Shown: in pieces, positions 57,599 to 64,000 of the stretch | Layout: each line of letters starts with the position of its first letter | Position numbering within the stretch: position 1 is the first letter of the stretch | Assembly: GCA_021209875.1 (NCBI GenBank) | Contig: JAGYVD010000001.1 | Coordinates: forward strand, 4,526,001-4,590,000 | DNA length: 64,000 bases | Direction of reading: 5' to 3' | Source: Rosellinia necatrix | Taxonomy: Eukaryota > Ascomycota > Sordariomycetes > Xylariales > Xylariaceae | Made by a program: the position numbers and the translations under genes | The notes under the pieces: generated by a model | The model's database searches: none | Seen by the model: only the letters and a program-made list of their open reading frames with translations | What the model was told of the DNA's origin: nothing

Positions 57599-59571
57599 GA
57601 TTGATCAATTGAGCATAAAACGGGGGATGGATGAATGTTCTCAAGGAAGAGACAGAGTGAGTATAAGAGAGGATATAAATATGAGGGATAAAAGGGGGAA
57701 AAAGAAAAAGAAAAAGAATATACACAAAAATTAATGGCGCTACGTGCTGAGAGATGTTATCGATGGAGACGGGATAAGGCTTGTTGGGACGGTTTGGGCC
57801 TAGTTGACTGTAGCTGAGAGAGCAGCAGGAGGTAGGAAGGTATTGTCCGGGTGTAGAGCAACCGGCTCTGGTTTCAGATAGGTGAGATATGAATATAGGA
57901 TGGCAATACTGATACTCGATCTCGTGATCATGAGTCGGGCCAGGGGGTTCAGAGGGGGAGGATTGGGCTGGGTCATGCACAGGGTGAAAATAGATGCAGA
58001 GATGGTAGCAATTAATTGTGGAAGCAATATATAGAGCCCAATATATAGGAAGAAGTGCCTATAGATGACCAAAGCTGGAACGAGGCACAGCAAAGCGAAA
58101 CCTCGGGCAGTCTAGAGCACTGCGGAATGGCGTCGTACATACAGCCTCCAGTCTCTTTATATACGATCCATGGGGCTTGTTAGCTCTCCCTGTGGGCCGT
58201 GGGCCGTGGGCCACGGCGGGGTTTGGCTGTATGAATTAAGCCGCCGGCCCAGCTTTCGTCGGAGACTTTCTAAACGAAACCGAGCGCTGGGGGACGCTAG
58301 GAGTAACCAGACGGATGCCTAACAGCATAGCATGTATGGTCAGGCCTGGGTATGATGAACGGGAGCAAGAACACGTCCATGAACTTGGAACCTTCTCCAT
58401 GCTCCCTTCCTAGGTATCAGGCAAGATAACCATCTGCAGCAGTAGCGAGGTAGGTATGGGGTAGCATCTACATCGACAAGCAGGCCGTTAACAAGCTGCT
58501 GCCTGCCGAGAGATGTACCTACTTGTCACTTACCCAGAACGGGCCTAGATATTCGGGAGCACTGCAGAACAGATGCATACTTATATACAGTATTATATGC
58601 CTGTCGCCTGGCAAGAGCTTGGGGTACGTCAATACTCTGTATGTACTCATGTAGGTGGGTAGGTTGGTAGGTAGGTTTGTTAGGTAGGTTTGTTAGGTAG
58701 GTTGTTAGGTAGGTAGGTGGGTGGCCCTAAGGCGCCGGGGATGATGTAGTGTAGGTACCTACCGGGGATCGGGCTCCATATTTGTTGCAGATGGCGTCAA
58801 GGTATGATGCTGATTATGTGCCCTAAGGACGCCTACGCCAGCCCAGGTTAAGGTGGGCTGGTGACCTGCCTACATCAGCTATCTCCTATCTACAAGCATA
58901 TCAGAGAACGGCATTCGTATCCTAAACGATCCCGAAAGTTGATGGCTGGGCTGTTTCACCATTCATGTGACGAGAATTAGCAACTACCTACCCCGTGGAA
59001 TGCGTTGGTACGGTTTAGAGGAATAAAGCGACGTGGTCTACTTGTACCATGTACTTGATGCCGTTTCATCGGCCCCGTGCATTCCGCCGTTCCGCCCGTA
59101 TTCGTCGTTTACGTATCAAAAAATGTGACCGGACGTCTTATAAAACCAACGCCACAATGAACACCAGCTCGGGAATATCCATATCGTTATCGAACAGGGT
59201 ATGCCTCACCCAACGTCCAATCTGGCGTGCTTACACGGTCGGCAGTTATATAATCTCGAACAAGGACCGAGTTGGACACCTAAACTCCGTGTCAAGCGTT
59301 TCCCCTACCTACCTATAGTTAAATGGTACTCAACCCAATTAACCACGATGTTATGGTATCCTTGTTAGCCGATGCAATTCGCTACTTCCCGGAATGGCCC
59401 ATTTATCGGCGCGAGGATGGGGACGAGAACGGGTTTCACCGGCGGGAGGCACAATTCTGACCACCACCCCCGGATTTAGGCCTACCTAAGAAATACAACT
59501 ATCCAAGACATATATGTGTATTGCCAGGACGGAGATACCTAACTCACCGCAGACGCGAGCAGTGACTTACG
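57599..59571. other. Intergenic: divergent promoter of P450 and 6PGDH-like genes
   Basis: About 2 kb. Holds a repeated TGGGCCG motif at 58193-58212 and a long TAGG/TTTG tract at 58651-58734. Small frames at 57800-58093 and 59049-59318 are not supported as genes. Confidence 0.5.
58651..58734 (+). repeat. Long TAGG-type tract with TTTGT interruptions
   Basis: GTAGGTGGGTAGGTTGG and three GTTAGGTAGGTT-like units in an 84-nt tract between two divergent enzyme genes. Confidence 0.8.
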
Positions 59572-60796
59572 ATGGCGTCTCCCCCTTTGGCTAAGATCGG
59601 AGTCATCTCCATTGGAGATATGGGCATGGGCATAGCGAAGCTTCTAATCGCGAACGGGTTTTCCGTAGCGACGAACTGCAAAGGCCGAAGGTCCGCCCCC
59701 TGTTAAATCCTTCCACTCTTCCCCTTCCCTCTCCCTTCAGTGACGGATTCCCATCTCACCCGCAGATCGCCAAAGGAAGGGGAAAAAAAGAAAAAAAAAA
59801 TAAGAGACAGAGACAGAGAGACAAGATACATAAGATAAAAATAAGCATGGCATGTTTTACTGACGAGCCAATAGCGACGAGACGCTCGAGCGCGCGAAAA
59901 GCGCCCAGGTCGAGATCTGCACGTCAGACGAGCAGCTCACCGAAGCCTGCGACGTCATCCTGTCGGTCGTGCCGCCGAGGGACGCCGCCGCGACGGCGCA
60001 GCGCATCGTCGACGCCGTGACGGGGCCCATCCGGCGGGACGCCAGCGGCGGTCGCGAGCCGCTGTACTTCGCGGACCTCAACGCCGTGGCGCCGTCGACG
60101 GTGCGGGGCATCGCGGCGCTCTTCGAGCAGACGCGGGGTCAGGTGCGCTTCCTGGACGGCGCCATTATCGGGGGCCCGCCGAAGCCCACCACCACCACTG
60201 AGGAACCCAGTGGTAGCAGCAGCAGCGGGGGCCGTGGTGGTGATGGTGGTGGTAGTGGCCCAGTGCCGGGATGGAGCGTTCCCAACATCCCCATGTCGGG
60301 CCCGCACCGGCTCGCCGCCGTGCCGGGCTACGGCGCGGCGCTCGCGGCGGCGCTCAACGCGCGCCACGTCTCGGACGAGGTGGGCGCGGCGTCCGGGCTC
60401 AAGATGTGCTTCGCAAGTCTGACCAAGGGGTTCACGTCGCTCGCGGTCCAGTCGTTCACGACGGCGCGGCGGCTCGGCGTGCTGGACGAGCTGCGCGAGG
60501 AGCTGCGCGACGTCGTCCCGGCCCACTGGCGCGCCGCCGAGCGTGGCGTCGTCGGCATGCCCCCCAAGGCGTACCGCTGGGTCCGTGAGATGGAGGAGAT
60601 CTCCCTCGCCTTCGACGAGGACGGCGGTTTCCCCCCGGACCTCTTCCGCGCCGTCGCCGACGTCTACCGCACCGTCGCCGACGACACCGTCCTCGGCCGC
60701 GAGAAGGTCGGCGCCCGCCAGCGCGGCCTCGATGTCGATGATGTGGCCGCCGCCATGGCCGAGGGCCTCGAGAATAAGAGGAAGAAGAACGACTGA
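59572..60796 (+). CDS. 6-phosphogluconate-dehydrogenase-like NAD(P)-binding enzyme (DUF1932 type)
   Basis: This group combines a beta-hydroxyacid-dehydrogenase Rossmann domain with a C-terminal DUF1932 domain; substrates are mostly unknown. Two exons, 59572-59690 and 59875-60796, flank a 184-nt intron (GTCCGC...AATAG) and give 346 residues. The Rossmann motif is IGDMGMG at about 14-20; CDVILSVVPP and YFADLNAVAPSTVRG follow, with FLDGAIIGGPPKP. The second domain has AASGLKMCFASLTKGFTSLA, including the conserved Lys. Between GGPPK and WSVPNIPMSGPH a Thr/Ser/Gly-rich stretch (about 25 residues) is inserted, not normal for the family. The donor GTCCGC is unusual, but the join GRSDETLERAK matches homologues well. 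Confidence 0.87.
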
Positions 60797-61575
60797 CCGC
60801 GCTCCAGACCTGGAGATGCCTGGACGCCGTCGCATGAGCGCCTATACTCCCAAAATACCTCTTGATTCTTCATGATCGAATAAATAGCGACGATGAGAAG
60901 CCGTGTAACTAGTTTCTTTATTCGAATTAGTGTCTCCTGGAATCTGAGTCCACCAGAGGATGGTTACGGTACTACTAATACATAAATATTAGCTAGATAG
61001 GTGCATAGTGTACTCAGTATCTTTAAATATAGACTACTCGGCAAGATAAGCAAAGTTTTCTTGAGAACTATTACGGCTAGACAATCCTCACGGTGGGTTT
61101 GAGGTACGATATGTCACCCCAGGATCAAAGATGTATTTGTACTTTACAACGACAACCTCTCTAGGACCATACGCCATCACACACAGCTAGCCTGTCGTTA
61201 GACATATACCTGCGAGAAAGCACAGATAGGGGGGGGATGACGATAGTATCTACTATGATGTAAGATAGAAGAAGGCAGGGTCGAAAGGTGAGTGGGACTG
61301 AATCCGAATAGTCGAGTGATACATATTTGAGAACAAAGCTTAGGTGCACAATCTGTTCGTAATGGGCTTAGACAGTAATGAATCAATAGCTGGTTGACCT
61401 CGATAGCAATTAACTACCTGCGCGGATATTGCCACGATCCTGCCTAAGGCAAGATAGTGACCTCGCAACAACCCGTTCATCCAGACAGCAGCGACAAATT
61501 TAGCTCTGGTGACATCCGGGCATGACCGTGACCCGTATTCTAACATAGTTTATAGTCCGCAGGTCCAATCAAGAT
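60797..61575. other. Intergenic: between convergent 6PGDH-like and Aly/REF genes
   Basis: About 0.8 kb of 3' flanks. AATAAA lies at 60879-60884. No gene seen. Confidence 0.45.
60879..60884 (+). terminator. Polyadenylation-signal-like AATAAA of the 6PGDH-like gene
   Basis: AATAAA 82 nt after the stop codon; fits a poly(A) signal position, though fungal signals are loose. Confidence 0.35.
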
Positions 61576-63053
61576 TTACTCGATCATGTCGACATCATCT
61601 ATAGCTTGGGCCTGGACATCGTTCGTACTAATGGTTGCTGCTGCTCCAGCGGTGGGCCCTTTATTTTTCTCGAAGTAGTCCTCCATTTCAGCATCTAATT
61701 CTTCCTGGGTCTTCTTAGGTCGGCCATCTCGTCCTGTAGCGCGCCCTGTGTTCTCCCCTCTGTCCTCGCGCCTAATTCCTGCTCGTCTGCCACGGCGGCG
61801 GGGCCTCGGGCTATGAGAGCGTCTTCCGCCTTCGGGAACATAACGGTCGATGCCTCGATCATTGGGTGATAGCGATCGCGGTCGAGTGATACGTTCCGCC
61901 AATGGTCTACCAGGCACCGTCGCGGTATCGAAGGGGTTGCGTCTGGGTGCTGAAGTCATGATGGTCATGTGTATCGGTTGGCCTTTAGGAACACATGTTA
62001 GGTTACATCGTTATACATATTGTAATTTCCTTACCTTTGGCGTTCGCTCCATTGAATTCCCGAATTGCGTCGGAAGCATTATCGCGGTTTTCGTATGTCA
62101 CAAACGCAACACCTTCTGAGCGTCCAGCCCTGTCATACAGCAACTCAAGTTTCGCGACTGGACCAATCTTGTTAAACAGGCCCTAATAATGTATGAGTTA
62201 ATGCATATCTCATCTTGGTCCGATACATTCCTACCTCAAGATCTGATTCCGAAAGGTCATAGTGCAAGTTCTCAACTTTGATCTTTGTGCCCCGGCCATC
62301 TCTATCATATATATTAGCAGTGTGAAATACTGCCGCTATTAGGCATATACACTAACAGCGCTGGTTCGGGATAGCGTCTTCGTTGGAGTTGACGGGCGCG
62401 GTCTCGGGCTATCCGACGGTCAGCTTACACCTGGGGCCAGCGTCGATGAAGACTGATTGAGCCTACCATAGAAGCCCTCGAATCTGTCGTGAACCCAATC
62501 CCTACACACTGTTAGACCTGCCCTACGTAGGCTTGGTTACACGCGCCAGACTTACGAATCTAGACCTCTCCTGTCATCTTTGGTTGACTGTGTTGCAGGA
62601 CGAGAACCCTGGTTAGCCGTTGTCACATGACGCGTATATCACCACCGATCGTAGTCCGAGGCGTCGAGCCGTAGGTTGGTAGCTTCGACGAGGGCTCGAG
62701 GAGGAGGGAGATAGCATCGATCTATGAGGGAAAGGAGAAATCCACCTGCGCGAATCGAACAGAAGAGTAAGCCAGGCGTTGTTAAGAAGCAGGGTACAAG
62801 GCAGATTGCAAAGGTGACCGGCTCACCTTTCTTACGCCATCGCGAGGATAGGAATCGCGTTCTCGGGGCTGTCGACCACCACCGCCGCCGCCGCCACTGC
62901 TACCGCCACCGAAACCGCCGCCACGTCGGCCACGGCCACCGCGCTTTGTTGCCTACACGTGGATTAATATTGTTTTGGTGTATGTGATATCGATTACTGA
63001 TAATTCATTCATACCTGGGATTCTGCAACTATCTCGTCGAGACTTCGGTCCAT
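61576..63053 (-). CDS. yra1: Aly/REF mRNA export adaptor (Yra1/Mlo3 family)
   Basis: REF proteins bind spliced mRNA and recruit the Mex67 export receptor in the nucleus. Eight exons fit: 63015-63053, 62827-62952, 62556-62608, 62467-62501, 62357-62408, 62235-62301, 62035-62182 and 61576-61982. They give 308 residues, all phases consistent. The N-terminal motif MDRSLDEIVAES is the family's conserved start, followed by an Arg/Gly-rich region. An RRM spans about 125-200 with TKIKVENLHYDLSESDLEGL and GRSEGVAFVTYENRDNASDA. The C terminus has an Arg/Pro-rich region and the UAP56/Sub2-binding end KKTQEELDAEMEDYF. Intron 2 (218 nt) is the longest; its acceptor CTAACCAG was chosen because earlier acceptors lead to stops. 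The other introns are 52-62 nt. Intron 2 and the small exons 3-5 are the least certain. Confidence 0.88.
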
Positions 63054-63715
63054 TTTGTCGGAGTAGCAATTAGAGGATAGATTGAAGGACAATAAACAAG
63101 CTAATCGTGAAGAAGAATTGGATGGGTATAGCCGGGTTACGGATGTTGGAAAGGGAAAGGACAAGATGAAGTTTGGCAGGAGATAACTAGTAGGTAGGTA
63201 GTTGAGTTTCGAGCCTTGCGCGAGGTCGGTGACTTTGAACCAGAGCTTCCGTCTGACATACACGGTGCAGTTAACACTATGTAAATACTACCATAATGGC
63301 CCATTTATCTAACCAGTAGGTAGGTACCTACATAGTGCTACCTACCTGTAGGTACCCTTAAATAAGGTACCTAAGCCGTCACCACTATACTATAAAAAAT
63401 ATAGGTACCTTAGGTAGATACCTAGGTAGGTAGGTAGTTGTAAATCAAGCCACCGACGGACGTCCCTATTACAGTACTTTCTCAACATACTACCTAGGTA
63501 GTTATACCTATTCCCCTATCTTCTTTGTTTGTTATCTTTCTGCCTATAAGTAGATAGGTAGGTGCATTGGATGAATGGGGTAGGTATTTAGTTACTATCA
63601 TCGCATCCCTATGTTGCATTCCCTCCATGCCTCGCAATACATAATACAACCCCCCTAAACTCACAAGCGAACAGGTTCTCCTACGCCAATACAACGCCAT
63701 ACGACCAGAGACGTG
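63054..63715. other. Intergenic: Aly/REF promoter with dense TAGG/CCTA tracts
   Basis: About 0.66 kb. Beyond the repeat at 63314-63440 there are more TAGG motifs at 63190-63200 and 63550-63560. No gene seen. Confidence 0.5.
63314..63440. repeat. Clustered TAGGTACC/CCTAGGTA palindromic motifs
   Basis: At least five copies of GGTACCTA or CCTAGGTAGG on both strands within 127 nt, about 260-390 nt upstream of the Aly/REF start. Several are self-complementary. Confidence 0.75.
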
Positions 63716-64000
63716 TCAAATGCAGAAATAGGCGCCTGGAACGTCGACTTTGGTGGTGACCGATTTTCTAGCGGCCTCGTCGTTGCTATTGATGCCAGCA
63801 TATTCTGGGGTAGTTGTCAAGAAAAGGCCACGAACAGAACTTATTCCGAGATAGTTGTCAATAATCTCAACAAGGTCCGAATGATGGTCGGAGCTCGGGG
63901 TATACTCTGGACCTGGAGCGACTCCAAGAGCCAGTGTCTTCATAGATGCAAGCAGTTGACCTGATTGCGCCTTCATCTCTGTCATGTGCGGTTCAATACA
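63716..64000 (-). CDS. 3' end of an unrecognised gene (continues past window)
   Basis: A minus-strand frame is open from the window edge to a stop at 63716-63718, 94 codons. It reads like real protein (for example TPSSDHHSDLVEIIDNYLG and SSVRGLFLTTTPEYAG) and ends PGAYFCI. I do not recognise the family. A conserved C-terminal tail of a regulator is possible but cannot be shown. The upstream part is missing. Confidence 0.45.
   Translation of the reverse strand, partial: CIEPHMTEMKAQSGQLLASMKTLALGVAPGPEYTPSSDHHSDLVEIIDNYLGISSVRGLFLTTTPEYAGINSNDEAARKSVTTKVDVPGAYFCI

Overview
This window is nuclear DNA from a filamentous ascomycete (Pezizomycotina, most like a Sordariomycete). Its genes carry short introns (mostly 50-150 nt) with GTRNGT donors, CTAAC/CTGAC branch sites and YAG acceptors. 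It also encodes fungal-restricted families: Zn2Cys6, bZIP-DUF3425 and TALE-homeobox/C2H2 regulators, a HET-domain relic, an Arb1-type RNAi factor and a HOS3-type deacetylase. I can support 19 complete or nearly complete protein genes, two genes cut by the window edges, one decayed gene and one doubtful small gene. I saw no rRNA, tRNA or CRISPR array. Exon joins were read by eye from splice signals and reading frame; none has transcript support.

Layout. 1-9 kb: clp1 (pre-mRNA 3'-end processing, cut by the left edge), an inositol polyphosphate multikinase, and an arb1-like gene across a 2.9-kb repeat-rich divergent region. 9-19 kb: a HOS3-type histone deacetylase, nbp35 (cytosolic Fe-S assembly), a GMF/cofilin-family gene and a secreted GH43 glycosidase. 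19-23 kb: a 1,259-residue regulator combining a Zn2Cys6-like cluster, a TALE homeodomain, C2H2 fingers and a C-terminal repeat domain. 23-31 kb: gene-poor, with a decayed HET gene and a single-pass membrane protein gene. 31-41 kb: bZIP-DUF3425 factor, possible small protein, met13 (MTHFR), and a MoaB/CinA-like molybdopterin-binding-domain gene. 41-51 kb: gene-poor stretch, Ras GTPase, an unusual Cys-rich protein with three successive Zn2Cys6-like clusters, and an F-box-like protein. 52-61 kb: Zn2Cys6 regulator, short-chain dehydrogenase, cytochrome P450 and a 6-phosphogluconate-dehydrogenase-like enzyme, arranged like a small metabolic cluster. 61.5-63 kb: an eight-exon Aly/REF (Yra1) mRNA-export factor. 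The last 0.3 kb holds the 3' end of an unrecognised gene.

Most genes are unrelated housekeeping functions. The only group that suggests joint work is 52-61 kb. Intergenic DNA is full of short TAGG/CCTA tetranucleotide tracts, often with the palindrome ACCTAGGT, and of mononucleotide A/T runs. Coding GC is uneven: nbp35, GH43, the F-box-like gene, the SDR and the 6PGDH-like gene are so GC-rich that they create long false ORFs on the other strand.
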